A stretch of DNA of 64,000 bases, from positions 2,451,673 to 2,515,672 of the forward strand of contig NZ_LT559262.1 of NCBI RefSeq assembly GCF_900083545.1, given 5' to 3'. The DNA is from Alistipes provencensis (lineage in GTDB: Bacteria; Bacteroidota; Bacteroidia; Bacteroidales; Rikenellaceae). The notes under the pieces are model-generated. The model was not told where the DNA came from and did not search any database. It was given only the letters and a program-made list of their open reading frames with translations. The position numbers and the translations under genes are program-made. Below are positions 17,501-25,133 of this stretch, one piece after another (position 1 is the stretch's first letter; every line of letters begins with the position of its first letter).

Positions 17501-17958
17501 TCGTCGCTGCCTTTTTTCAGGAAGAAATAGGCGTTGACGGGTTCCGGACTGCGCAGTACGCCGTACTGCATCTCGATTTCGGTGATGCTGACGCCCCGTT
17601 GCAGCTCCTCTCCGAGCCACGGATAACGCTCTTCGAGGAGCGTGTCTTTACCCAGTTCCCGCCGGTCGGGGCACCAGCCGTAGCGGTCGCCCAGCAGTCC
17701 GATGAAGAAGGGCCGCGAGTTGTCGATCTCGTTCAGGCATATCTGTACGACCCGCCCGCTCTTGGATTCCTCCTCGGTGATGCCCCAGCGCAGGTCGAGT
17801 TCGACCAGCGACACGTCGCGCCGGGCGGCTTTCCTGCGCAGCAGCGGGAAAACCCGGGTCATCAGGTAGTCCCGCTCGGCCTGCATGTCCCGGAAGGTCG
17901 AGGAGATGAAGACGCGGATCTGGCGGTTCTCGATCAGGTTGTTGGCGGCAGGGATCAT
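14542..17958 (-). CDS. DUF4062-NACHT-TPR STAND protein
   Basis: Start MIPAANNLIENRQ overlaps the RyR gene stop (ATGA), implying coupled translation. The 1138-residue protein opens with a DUF4062 domain (about 14-100: VFISSTFRDMQAERDYLM, LDLRWGITEEES, GLLGDRYGWCP), the same arrangement as animal TEP1- and NPHP3-type proteins. A STAND NTPase follows: Walker A GQSGMGKS (249-256), Walker B LLLVLDGIDQL (332-342) and LLSTR (364-368). From about 640 to the end it is helical with TPR-like repeats (for example AEAMYREAIRTAREM, YNEALNMWRQLVAAN, ALRCYDEALALVRQ). STAND proteins with repeat sensors usually oligomerise after ligand recognition. Here the likely partners are the neighbouring RyR protein and channel. 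The ligand is unknown. Confidence 0.85.
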   Translation of the reverse strand: MIPAANNLIENRQIRVFISSTFRDMQAERDYLMTRVFPLLRRKAARRDVSLVELDLRWGITEEESKSGRVVQICLNEIDNSRPFFIGLLGDRYGWCPDRRELGKDTLLEERYPWLGEELQRGVSITEIEMQYGVLRSPEPVNAYFFLKKGSDESDERLRRLKDAIRNHPRYPHAEYGDPEQLGRQVEAAFDELLDRLFPQGELSPLEAERLAQRAFLRSRCGTYVRNEKDFEALDTFLHDDRRQLFVTGQSGMGKSALIANWIDGIGKNPARNIIYHFVGNSGAEGDYRRILGRLNAEIRDLYAIENDGHGDRNPEKSFQELLAEAGSRKPLLLVLDGIDQLADERNAKLLNWLPEAPEGVKILLSTREDDATASVLRRRGYPDHSVRPLDEAQRRKLIDDHLRQYGKSLTPGQTDRIVTASVMRNTLVLRTLLDELVSFGIHEQLDRRIDRYLDAANPDEFFQRVLLRAEEDYGAQLVRDTLALIALSRAGLSEPELLGISGIRQLEWSQFYCAFAGHFTVKNGLVQFSHRYLRNAVRSKYLSREADIRACRERIIAYMTDDNPLGHSEQGRIYDELAHQYHEAGMTDEMYALLTDYDAFNYYNAKDQEMLGRYWRTLLETGRYSPEAYLNTALPEEDELRARFLFSVDDLIRSELTEYRGNYPEFIRRAVEIGRKAATRNPEFEAELVDAMTALGEAHRAAGEPESSKATLGEALGIARRLAAEDPQAHAPKLYKLLDSMGWTLEENEEFEQAEAMYREAIRTAREMTAGSDKGLQAASATMSNLAVLCMKTERIDLAEQLIREALVTLEATVKRGPRYKGFIAQYLSNLANLHWEEMGRFEEAEQEYNEALNMWRQLVAANPAARYSLLETLENSGLMYREMERHDLSQRRYEEILTIERELAKIAPDPAPMVDALFELGLTHTMRQQFDKALRCYDEALALVRQEDGSYPGDNIDLLTTIAKTLQNRASLYYNRRDFEAAVASDAQAVDILRGLRRDKAPIPDLGEVLVMSLNHSIGYRMALADTYYEAREYTSAANGYIEVLELCEELENEYDEYDDQADQKLVALNRLGIILSYAENYGEAENMFLAAFDLAMALYQSDEDAYYDQLKSVCDNLIVLYTRTGRPELAEGFRI

Positions 17959-18248
17959 TTGGGTTCGATTTTGAATCCGAGTTTGAGGATCAGCCGGATG
18001 GTCTCGACGGCCGTGTTTCGGTCGTATTCGCGCTCGGCCTCGGGCAATTCTTCGTAGGGAATCAGGCAGGGATGCTTCTTCGTGGCGTCGTCGCGTTCGG
18101 GCCCGTAGCTCCATCCCTGCGCGATGCGGGTCTGGGCCCAGACTTCGTGGACGTTGCGGGCCATCTGTTCGGTGAGTTCCTGCAGTGCTTTCGGGAGCAC
18201 GATCTCCGACGTGTCCATCGGCGCAGGGCGGTATTCGTTCGTGTGCAT
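17955..18248 (-). CDS. Small stand-alone RyR-domain protein
   Basis: From MHTNEYRPAPMDTSEI (ATG 18248) the 97-residue protein is essentially one RyR domain. Visible are PMDTSEIVLP (10-19), ARNVHEVWAQTRIAQGWSYG (30-49), HPCLIPYEELPEAEREYDRN (59-78) and IRLILKLGFKI. This is the pattern of the repeats that flank the ryanodine receptor cytoplasmic region (D-T-S, H-x-x-W, P-Y-x-x-L, D-R). A longer upstream reading frame exists but has no support. The stop overlaps the STAND gene start. Upstream (18249-18361) I find no good consensus promoter, only a perfect 10-base palindrome TACGATCGTA at 18344-18353. Domain call is confident; ligand or partner is unknown. Confidence 0.85.
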   Translation of the reverse strand: MHTNEYRPAPMDTSEIVLPKALQELTEQMARNVHEVWAQTRIAQGWSYGPERDDATKKHPCLIPYEELPEAEREYDRNTAVETIRLILKLGFKIEPK

Positions 18249-18351
18249 AGTGTGTGCGTTATGGTTCTGTTCCGGATGACAGGATTGTCTGTCGGGATGT
18301 AAATTTAATAAAAAAATGGCAGATGTCCGGATTTCCTTTAAACTACGATCG

Positions 18352-18410
18352 TAAAATATCGGAAAGCACGCTTCCCGGCGCAATTTCGATGCGCAGAAAA
18401 GCGTGCTTTT
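18352..18410 (-). terminator. Terminator of the large polysaccharide operon
   Basis: On the minus strand AAAGCACGCTT (18399-18409) pairs with AAGCGTGCTTT (18363-18373), with an inner TGCGC/GCGCA stem, followed by CCGATATTTT. It lies 28 bases after the GH127 stop and separates this operon from the RyR operon on the same strand. Confidence 0.8.
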
Positions 18411-18437
18411 GCAGGGCCGGTTCGCGGCCGGTTTTCT

Positions 18438-20819
18438 CTATTCGGTCTTTTTCAGGAATGGATAGCAGGTGAAATTTTCATCGGCGATCCGGTAGTAGGG
18501 CACATATTCGATGCCGGGGTCGGCGCACTCCACTTTGAACCGCAGCGGGTCGCCGCCCTCCGATTTCAGTTTTGACGGCAGTTCCGATGCGGAGACCGGA
18601 ATATCGAGAAATCCCTTCTCTTCGGAGGGCCCCATAGCCGCCATCAGCAGCGGGCCGTATTCCAGCGCATAAGCCTCAGTACCCTTGAAACCTTCGGCCG
18701 TGCCGTTGTATTTGGTCAGGCGGAAGCCGACGGGCAGCGTGAAAGCGATCACGTCACCCTTTTTCCAGTTTCGTTTCAGCGCAAGGTAGCTGCCCGGCCG
18801 TCCGGTTCCCGCCGGCTTCCCGTTGACGGTCACCTGCATGGGCGCATTGGCCCACTGCGGGACGCGTATGCGTATGTTGCTGTACGCTTTTCCGTTTTGA
18901 GGCGATACGGTTAGCTTCACACTCGGATTTTCGGGGAATGCGGTCTGCATTCGAACTGCTATTTTGCCGCCATCGGTCTGCGCCCATTCGATCGAGGAAT
19001 CGTTGAAGAGGTTGACGTATACGCCGTCATCGGCTATCGAGTAAATGAACTCAGGCAGAGCCCCGAACCAGCGCGTCCCCTGACCTTCGCAGCAGGTGTT
19101 GTGGTTCTCACCCCGGTTTTTGTGGCCCACGAGCATGGCGTGGTAGATGATGCTGCCGTCTTGGGTCTGATTGGCGATCCCGACATTGTAAATCGATTTC
19201 TCGATCTCGTTCGCGTATTTTTCCTCGTCGGGGAAAACGGCGTGAAGCTGCTGGTTGAGGAACGACCAGAACGAGTTGCCGCAGAGCTCTCCCGTTCCCA
19301 GTCGCAGCAGGTAGGATTTGGGCGGGTATTCGAGTTTTTCGCAGATGCTGATGCTGCCGCCCGTGTGCTGGAAATAGTCGTGGTAGATGTCCCAGCCGCC
19401 CAGTACGGCTTCCAGATAACGCTCCTCGCCGGTGGCCATGTACATGTCCATGTAGGCGTTCAGGGTGACGATCAGGTAACAGTGGGGACGGTCGTAGGGG
19501 ATTTTCCAGATGGCATCCACATCCCTGTCGGCCAGTTGGTCCATCCAGAAATTCTCTTGGTAGTAACGTTGGGCGACCTGAATGTCGAGGGGCTTGCCTA
19601 CCGGAGTGTGGTAGAGGCGGGTGCTGGGGATGATACCCTGACGACCGAATGCCCCGCGGCGCACCAGTTCGGGCAGGTAGGGGCAGGTGTTGAACCAGTC
19701 GTAGAATTTGCGCAGCATGGGATAAGCCTTGGTGTTCCCGGCGATGGCGGCTTCGAGCAGCCCCTGCGAGACCCATGAGCGGCAATAGCCGCCGTATTCG
19801 AAGACCAGAATTTCGTTTTCGGGATACCCGACCAGATAGCCGTTCGGTTCGGCACACTCCTCGATGCCGTCCACGAGTTGGTTCATCCGTTTGCGCAGTT
19901 CGGGATCGTCTTTCCAGCGAAGCTGGTTGCCGGAACCCATCAGGAAGCGCCCTGCGACAGACCCCGGCAGGTATTTGAGCCACTCGATGTCGATGTCGCG
20001 GTCTTTCTTTTCAGGGACGGGCTTGCCGGCGCGGAGGCGGAAGTCCCGCAGCATGTCGTTGACAGAGAACGAGGTGAGCAGATAATGGGCGTTGCGGTCC
20101 ATGACCTCGCCGAACAGTCCGCCGACCCTGACCCCTTTGCGCGGGACGCGGAGTTCCGCCTTGACGGGGCGCCACGAATCGGGCGACGTGACATTTTCCG
20201 GGCAGTCCAGTACGGCGAATTCACCCATCGGACGCGGGGCCCGCAGTAATTGGTGTTTGCCCAGATAACCCCGGCCGGAGTCGCTGAGCGTGCGTCCCTC
20301 GGCAACATCCCTGCCGCCCGAGATCACTTCGAAGCGCCACAGATCGAACGAATATTTTTTCTGGAACTCGGGCAGTTTGGTGACCGTCAGCCGCACATAG
20401 CGGCCTGAAACCGGTTCGGACGGGGCATAGGAATCCACCTTGTCGACGATTGTGACTTCATAATCCTGTCCCGTCTGGTCGGAGATCAGGCGCGGGTTGG
20501 CGAAGGCTTCGTTGTCGGCCGCTTCGAGCTTGAAGCGTACCGGAAATCGGGGGCGCCATACGGCCAGCCACCAGTCCCAGATGACCGGATAGAGTTTTAC
20601 CTGTTCGATGGGATAGGAACGTCCCAGATCGACCTGCATCCAGCAGGTGTCGGCCGGGGAGTCGGCAGGTACAGAACTGTAAACCGAATAGTTGGCCAGT
20701 TTGGCGATGCGTTCCACGCCCATAGGGCCCCCTTTCAGGTCGGGCGCCTCCTGTGCCGGAGCCGTACAGACGGCTCCGGCCAGCAGTGCGGCGCAGATAA
20801 ACAGTGTTGTTTTCTTCAT
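18438..20819 (-). CDS. GH127-family glycosidase (beta-L-arabinofuranosidase-like, DUF1680) with N-terminal domain
   Basis: The 793-residue protein has a signal peptide (MKKTTLFICAALLAGAVCTAPAQ). An F5/8C-like beta domain spans about 30-160 (CWMQVDLGRSYPIEQVKLYP). An (alpha/alpha) barrel of the DUF1680/GH127 type follows. The family's zinc and nucleophile cysteine set is recognisable: GTGELCGNSFW (E-x-C) and NHNTCCEGQGTRW (C-C). Characterised GH127 members remove beta-linked L-arabinofuranose, but the family also has other uses. It is the last gene of the 13-gene operon, 9 bases after the WbsX-like gene. Confidence 0.82.
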   Translation of the reverse strand: MKKTTLFICAALLAGAVCTAPAQEAPDLKGGPMGVERIAKLANYSVYSSVPADSPADTCWMQVDLGRSYPIEQVKLYPVIWDWWLAVWRPRFPVRFKLEAADNEAFANPRLISDQTGQDYEVTIVDKVDSYAPSEPVSGRYVRLTVTKLPEFQKKYSFDLWRFEVISGGRDVAEGRTLSDSGRGYLGKHQLLRAPRPMGEFAVLDCPENVTSPDSWRPVKAELRVPRKGVRVGGLFGEVMDRNAHYLLTSFSVNDMLRDFRLRAGKPVPEKKDRDIDIEWLKYLPGSVAGRFLMGSGNQLRWKDDPELRKRMNQLVDGIEECAEPNGYLVGYPENEILVFEYGGYCRSWVSQGLLEAAIAGNTKAYPMLRKFYDWFNTCPYLPELVRRGAFGRQGIIPSTRLYHTPVGKPLDIQVAQRYYQENFWMDQLADRDVDAIWKIPYDRPHCYLIVTLNAYMDMYMATGEERYLEAVLGGWDIYHDYFQHTGGSISICEKLEYPPKSYLLRLGTGELCGNSFWSFLNQQLHAVFPDEEKYANEIEKSIYNVGIANQTQDGSIIYHAMLVGHKNRGENHNTCCEGQGTRWFGALPEFIYSIADDGVYVNLFNDSSIEWAQTDGGKIAVRMQTAFPENPSVKLTVSPQNGKAYSNIRIRVPQWANAPMQVTVNGKPAGTGRPGSYLALKRNWKKGDVIAFTLPVGFRLTKYNGTAEGFKGTEAYALEYGPLLMAAMGPSEEKGFLDIPVSASELPSKLKSEGGDPLRFKVECADPGIEYVPYYRIADENFTCYPFLKKTE

Positions 20820-20828
20820 TGTTCCGGA

Positions 20829-22151
20829 TTATTTGCCGTGGCTGTTATGCAGGTCTTTCTTGCCCACGGCTTCGCCCAATGCGTCGAGCATGCCGTATCC
20901 GAAGCGATTGTCGGGCAGCAGATAATGGCCTTCGCTCCACTCGTTGAAGCAGGCGATGGTGACGAAGCGCGGTACGTCGGGGTGGCGGTTCAGGTAGGCG
21001 AACGACGACTGTACGAAGGCTTTGAACGCTGCCGGGCTCTCGTTGACGAATATCGTGCATCCGGGCCATTTCGTGCGGTCGGGGGTTGCGGGGCGATTGG
21101 CAGGGGCGATGTAACGGGGCGTGGAGTCCCATCCGGCGCCGATAGCCGGCACATAGGGAACCTGATGGGTTTCATAACCCTCGTCCCAGACCTTGAACGC
21201 TACGTCGGCTGCGGCAACGCCGTAGTCGGGCAGTTCGATCTCTTTGGACTGGTAGCGGCCTGCGATCCAGTCCAGCGGATTGTAGGAGCCGGACGTATTG
21301 TATCCGGCCTCTTTGTTGTGCCCGGAGGTGAATCCCGTGATGTGAAAATGGATGCCGGGGTGTCCCAGTTTTCCGGCCAGCTCGCGCAGCTCGGTGAAGA
21401 GTTTCCGAACACCCTCCTGCCCGAGCTTCTGCTCCAGCCGGCGGGCATCCCAGATGCAGATGACCGGTTTGCCGTCGATCTTCCAGTAATTCGACTGGTT
21501 GAAATAGCGGGTTACGATATAGGAAAGACTGCGGAAAGCTTCTTCATAGGAGAAATCCGGGGCGTCGAAACTGGGCGGATAGGCATTCTGACCGTTGGTT
21601 TGCTTCGTCGGATAAAGGATATACCACGGGTGGTTGGTCCACATACAGGCGAATTTCACGTCGTTCGTATTTTTTGCCTCGAGGAATCCCTCCTCCAACG
21701 CTTCGTGCAGGCAGGGCTTGCCGTCATACCAATACCAGTCCCACAGCAGTACGTCGATACCGCTGCTCTTACAAAGCCTGTTGTAAACCTCCCACGTCGA
21801 GGGCAGGCTCTCGTCCAGTTCACCCAGCAGGGGTGTCCGGGGCTGCTGATGTCCTTCGAACCAAGGGCGTGCGCTTCGGATGAGGTTGTATTCGGTCCAT
21901 CCGGGGGCGTAAATTTTGTTATGAAGCGCCGAGGCGTGGTAGTTGGGGAATACATAGGCCGCAATTTCCATTCCTTCAGGCTTTTGGAGCAGTGCCGGGT
22001 CCCCCACGAGGGTTTCAAGGTCGTCGGGAAGGCGGTAGACCGGAGCCTGCCGGTCTCTGCCGGCTTTTTTCTGGGCGGAGGCGGTGAAGGATGCGGCGGT
22101 CAGGCACATCAGGAAAAACAGGATTCTCGTCACGGTCAAAGACTTTTTCAT
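20829..22151 (-). CDS. Secreted WbsX/GH99-like protein
   Basis: The 440-residue protein has a signal peptide ending near TASAQ. The mature part carries the WbsX/GH99-like signature: AAYVFPNYHASALHNKIYAPGWTEY, GIDVLLWDWYWYDGKP, ACMWTNHPWYI, YWKIDGKPVICIWD and ACFNEWSEGHYLLPDNRFGYG. Family GH99 enzymes are endo-alpha-mannanases/mannosidases; WbsX-type members in polysaccharide loci have mostly unassigned activity. The repeated W-D-W-Y-W and N-E-W-S-E segments suggest an active site. A 641-bp internal segment (21385-22025) is almost identical to 55064-55704 in another gene of the family. It lies between GH115 and GH127 genes. Confidence 0.8.
   Translation of the reverse strand: MKKSLTVTRILFFLMCLTAASFTASAQKKAGRDRQAPVYRLPDDLETLVGDPALLQKPEGMEIAAYVFPNYHASALHNKIYAPGWTEYNLIRSARPWFEGHQQPRTPLLGELDESLPSTWEVYNRLCKSSGIDVLLWDWYWYDGKPCLHEALEEGFLEAKNTNDVKFACMWTNHPWYILYPTKQTNGQNAYPPSFDAPDFSYEEAFRSLSYIVTRYFNQSNYWKIDGKPVICIWDARRLEQKLGQEGVRKLFTELRELAGKLGHPGIHFHITGFTSGHNKEAGYNTSGSYNPLDWIAGRYQSKEIELPDYGVAAADVAFKVWDEGYETHQVPYVPAIGAGWDSTPRYIAPANRPATPDRTKWPGCTIFVNESPAAFKAFVQSSFAYLNRHPDVPRFVTIACFNEWSEGHYLLPDNRFGYGMLDALGEAVGKKDLHNSHGK
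21385..22025. repeat. 641-bp inverted near-identical repeat, copy A
   Basis: Reverse complement of this segment matches 55064-55704 with one difference noted on reading (C/T in the GGATGGAC(C/T)GAATAC part). Beyond both ends the two genes diverge to ordinary paralogue similarity, which suggests recent gene conversion. Confidence 0.85.
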
Positions 22152-22163
22152 GGGTGCTCGCGA

Positions 22164-25112
22164 TTATTTTTCAGATTCGGTTTTCGGGTCGACTTTGGTC
22201 GGCCGGGGACCCATATAGGAGTATTTCATGCCGCCGAAATCGATCACGATCTTCTGGATCATCATGCCCGGATGGGCGGCGAAGATGCGGACGGTGTGCT
22301 TGCCCGGTTCGGAGATCATGTGCGAGGTCTTGTTGATGCGGCAGTTGCGCATGATGCTCTGTATCCAGAGCGTACTGTAATAGGGTGCTCCGGCTTCGGG
22401 CAGGTAAACGGGGCTCTTGTCTACCATGACGCCGTAGCGTGTGCCGTGCTCGTTGTCGAGCGGAAAGAGCGGGACCATGTAGGTGTAAACGTCGACGGGA
22501 CCCGTGGTGAAGGAGTAGAAATCGTACTCGATCATCGGATAGCGGTTCAGCGGTGCCGGCGCCACATAATTCGAGGTCAGCTCGAGGCTGGGGTAGAAAT
22601 CGGCCTTGGCGAAGGGATCGCCCAGTTGCACGACGGTATCCTCGAATCCGTAGCGGGCGATCTTGTCGAATCGGATACCGTGGCGTTCGAATTTGCGGTG
22701 GAAACCTGCGGCGTCGATCGATACCACGCCGTTATCCTCGACATAGAGGCCGGTCAGGCTGTCGCGGACGATCTCGGCGGGATTGAATGCCGAGACGTAT
22801 ACCGTTTTCTCCGCTCCGGCGCCTTTGAAGACGATCCGGGCGCTGAGGCTGCGCCCCTTGGGAGCCTTATCCCAGTCGACCGAAACGTTCACCCGCTGTT
22901 CGTAGGGGGTGCTGCCGGCTGTCTTGTCGAGTTTGATCCACGTTTCGGACGGTTGTGCGTTCCATTTCAGTTCACCGAGGCCCGTGTTGAACACATCGAC
23001 GTAATAGGACTTGTCGGTGAAAGGGTTGAAGGCGGGCAGCGTGTGGAGATTGCTCATCCCGGTGTGGAGCGTTTCGCTCTCGGCGTGAATGCCCAGTCCC
23101 GGTGCGGCCGCAGGTTCGACTTTCTTCGTAGGCGGGACGTAGATGTCGCCCCAGCCGCCTTGGGCCAGCGTCATCATGTAACGCCATTTGCCGTCCTTGA
23201 GCTCGTTGTAATCCTTCGTGATCTTCCGCAGTTCACCGATGGCCGCGTTCACGCGCTCCCGGACCTGATTGGCCGAGACACGTCCCTGTGCCGCGTACCA
23301 ACGGTTGCGCTGGGCTTCGAGGATGGCGATGTTGAGCAGCGCGGCACCTTTGACCGGATAGTATACCAGTTGGAAGAAACCCGGTTTGGAGGCTTCGTCC
23401 AACTGCGCATAGATCGCGTCGGCCTCGGCCGAGATGGCTGCGTAACGGGCCGTACGCCGTTCGGCTTCGTGGTAGTTGTCCTCGGCGAAATGCTGCTCGA
23501 GATGGTGCTGCATGTGTTCGGGTTTGCGGGCGAAGGCGAGGCTGAAATACTCGTCGAAGATATGCTGCAGGGCGTCACGATGTTGTGCGCCGAAGTATTT
23601 CGACAGCGTATTCGCGTAGTAGAACCCGACGTTCTCCACCGTGAAGGCGTCGATGTCCCATGCCATGTCGAGGAAGAGTGAAAGGGCGTTTTCGGCGGGT
23701 TTGATGTCGCCCACGTTGGCGAGCCAGATGCGGTCGGCCGTGGTGTCGTAGGCTCTTTTCAGTTCGGTGTACATCTGTACCGGGGGATTGGTGTTGATCC
23801 ACAGGAAGTTCATCGGGGGACCCCAGTACGAGAGGTGGTAGTAGACGCCCGAACGCCCGCTGCGTTTCTGCTCTTCGGCATTGCTCAGTCGCTTCATATA
23901 GCCGAAATCGTCGTCGCCCCAGACGATGGTCACGTCGTCGGGGAGCTTCATGCCGTGTTCGTAGGTGTGCAGCACCTCCTTGTAGGGGGTGAAGGCCTGC
24001 GGGATCTGGTCGGCGGGTTTGCCGAGCACGTCGCTCAGCATCTGCCGCTGGTCGTCGAAGACCTTTTCGAGTACGCGGGCCTGCTCTTCGAGGGTCAGGT
24101 TGCCCGCCATCACGGCGTCATGGATGCCGCGCATCGCCAGCGTATAGACGTTCTCATAGACACCGTTCTCTTCGACCCGTTTGCGCAGCACCTTGTTGAT
24201 GCCCTCCTTGTTGGTGACATAGTTCCATTCGCCCATCGTCTTGCGGTCCCATTCGCTGGCGTTGTTGAACAGCAGGGGCTCGCAGTGTACCGATCCCATG
24301 ACGATCGCCAGACTGTCGGCGACCAGTTTGTTGTCGGGATAGTAGTTGAACGCCTTGGTACAGGAGTGCATGGCCGGGCAGAGGTAGTTGCCCTTCATGC
24401 GCAGGAGCAGTTCGCAGATCTTCGAGTAGGTCTTGGGGCCGATGTCTCCCAACTCGGGTTCGAAAGTTTTGGCGGCCCAAGGCTTGAGTCCGAAATCTTC
24501 GTCGTTGATGAACAGACCGCGGTATTTGACCGACGGTTCTTTCGAACGGTAGGACTTCACGTCCAGCGTGAGGCGGTCCTTTTGTGCCACGGGAACGTCG
24601 GCCCACCAGTACCACGGGCTTACGCCGATGGCCTCCGATACGGAGAATACACCGTAGGCGGTGCCCCGGCGGTCGGACCCGGCGATGACCAATGCTTTGC
24701 GGATGCCGGCGGCGGGGCGTTCCACGACCTCGACGGCATATTGCTCCCAGCCGCCCCTGATCTTGTCCACGTTCAGGCGGCCTTCGGACACCAGTCTGTC
24801 GATCAGACTGTTGTGTCCCAGCGTGCCGATCACTACGATCGCTGTCTCTTTGGCTGCGGGCAGCGCTTGGACGGTGGCGTTGCGGCCCGTCACCAGCCCG
24901 ATGTCCTGTGAAAGAAACCCGGCGGCACGTTTCACTACCTCGAAGTCTCTGTCGTCGTAATAGAGGGTCGCCCCGGAGTTCTTGCCGGCCAGCAGGAACT
25001 GGCTGCCGGCGGTTTTCCCCGTTGCAAGGGAAATTTGCGCAATCGCTCCGGCAACCCCGCATACGGAGAGCAGCGCTGCCAGAAACATCGTTCTAACACA
25101 CATTCTTGTCAT
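22164..25112 (-). CDS. GH115 alpha-glucuronidase (first of two)
   Basis: This 982-residue secreted protein (signal peptide in the first 26 residues) has the GH115 layout. An N-terminal domain binds the chain and ends with GSDRRGTAYGVFSVSEAIGVSPWYWWADVP. The catalytic barrel begins at VKYRGLFINDEDFGL and contains NYLCPAMHSCTKAFN, MGSVHCEPLLFNNASEWD and IVWGDDDFGYMKRLS. A helical part and a C-terminal beta region (GVVSIDAAGFHRKFER) follow. The family releases (4-O-methyl)glucuronic acid from xylan or arabinogalactan side chains. A divergent paralogue lies two genes upstream at 26140. The uronic acid released can enter the UxuB/UxuA route encoded nearby. Confidence 0.9.
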   Translation of the reverse strand: MTRMCVRTMFLAALLSVCGVAGAIAQISLATGKTAGSQFLLAGKNSGATLYYDDRDFEVVKRAAGFLSQDIGLVTGRNATVQALPAAKETAIVVIGTLGHNSLIDRLVSEGRLNVDKIRGGWEQYAVEVVERPAAGIRKALVIAGSDRRGTAYGVFSVSEAIGVSPWYWWADVPVAQKDRLTLDVKSYRSKEPSVKYRGLFINDEDFGLKPWAAKTFEPELGDIGPKTYSKICELLLRMKGNYLCPAMHSCTKAFNYYPDNKLVADSLAIVMGSVHCEPLLFNNASEWDRKTMGEWNYVTNKEGINKVLRKRVEENGVYENVYTLAMRGIHDAVMAGNLTLEEQARVLEKVFDDQRQMLSDVLGKPADQIPQAFTPYKEVLHTYEHGMKLPDDVTIVWGDDDFGYMKRLSNAEEQKRSGRSGVYYHLSYWGPPMNFLWINTNPPVQMYTELKRAYDTTADRIWLANVGDIKPAENALSLFLDMAWDIDAFTVENVGFYYANTLSKYFGAQHRDALQHIFDEYFSLAFARKPEHMQHHLEQHFAEDNYHEAERRTARYAAISAEADAIYAQLDEASKPGFFQLVYYPVKGAALLNIAILEAQRNRWYAAQGRVSANQVRERVNAAIGELRKITKDYNELKDGKWRYMMTLAQGGWGDIYVPPTKKVEPAAAPGLGIHAESETLHTGMSNLHTLPAFNPFTDKSYYVDVFNTGLGELKWNAQPSETWIKLDKTAGSTPYEQRVNVSVDWDKAPKGRSLSARIVFKGAGAEKTVYVSAFNPAEIVRDSLTGLYVEDNGVVSIDAAGFHRKFERHGIRFDKIARYGFEDTVVQLGDPFAKADFYPSLELTSNYVAPAPLNRYPMIEYDFYSFTTGPVDVYTYMVPLFPLDNEHGTRYGVMVDKSPVYLPEAGAPYYSTLWIQSIMRNCRINKTSHMISEPGKHTVRIFAAHPGMMIQKIVIDFGGMKYSYMGPRPTKVDPKTESEK

Positions 25113-25133
25113 GTCGTTTTCAGGTTTTATGGT

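Noticed and set aside
18249..18383. N-terminal extension of the RyR protein from an upstream ATG at 18383
   Set aside because: The extension would be unlike any RyR protein and starts inside the terminator of the preceding operon.
20838..23681. 947-residue plus-strand open frame opposite the WbsX and GH115 genes
   Set aside because: It spans two well-supported minus-strand genes, has no family motif, and is explained by high GC at codon position three on the other strand.
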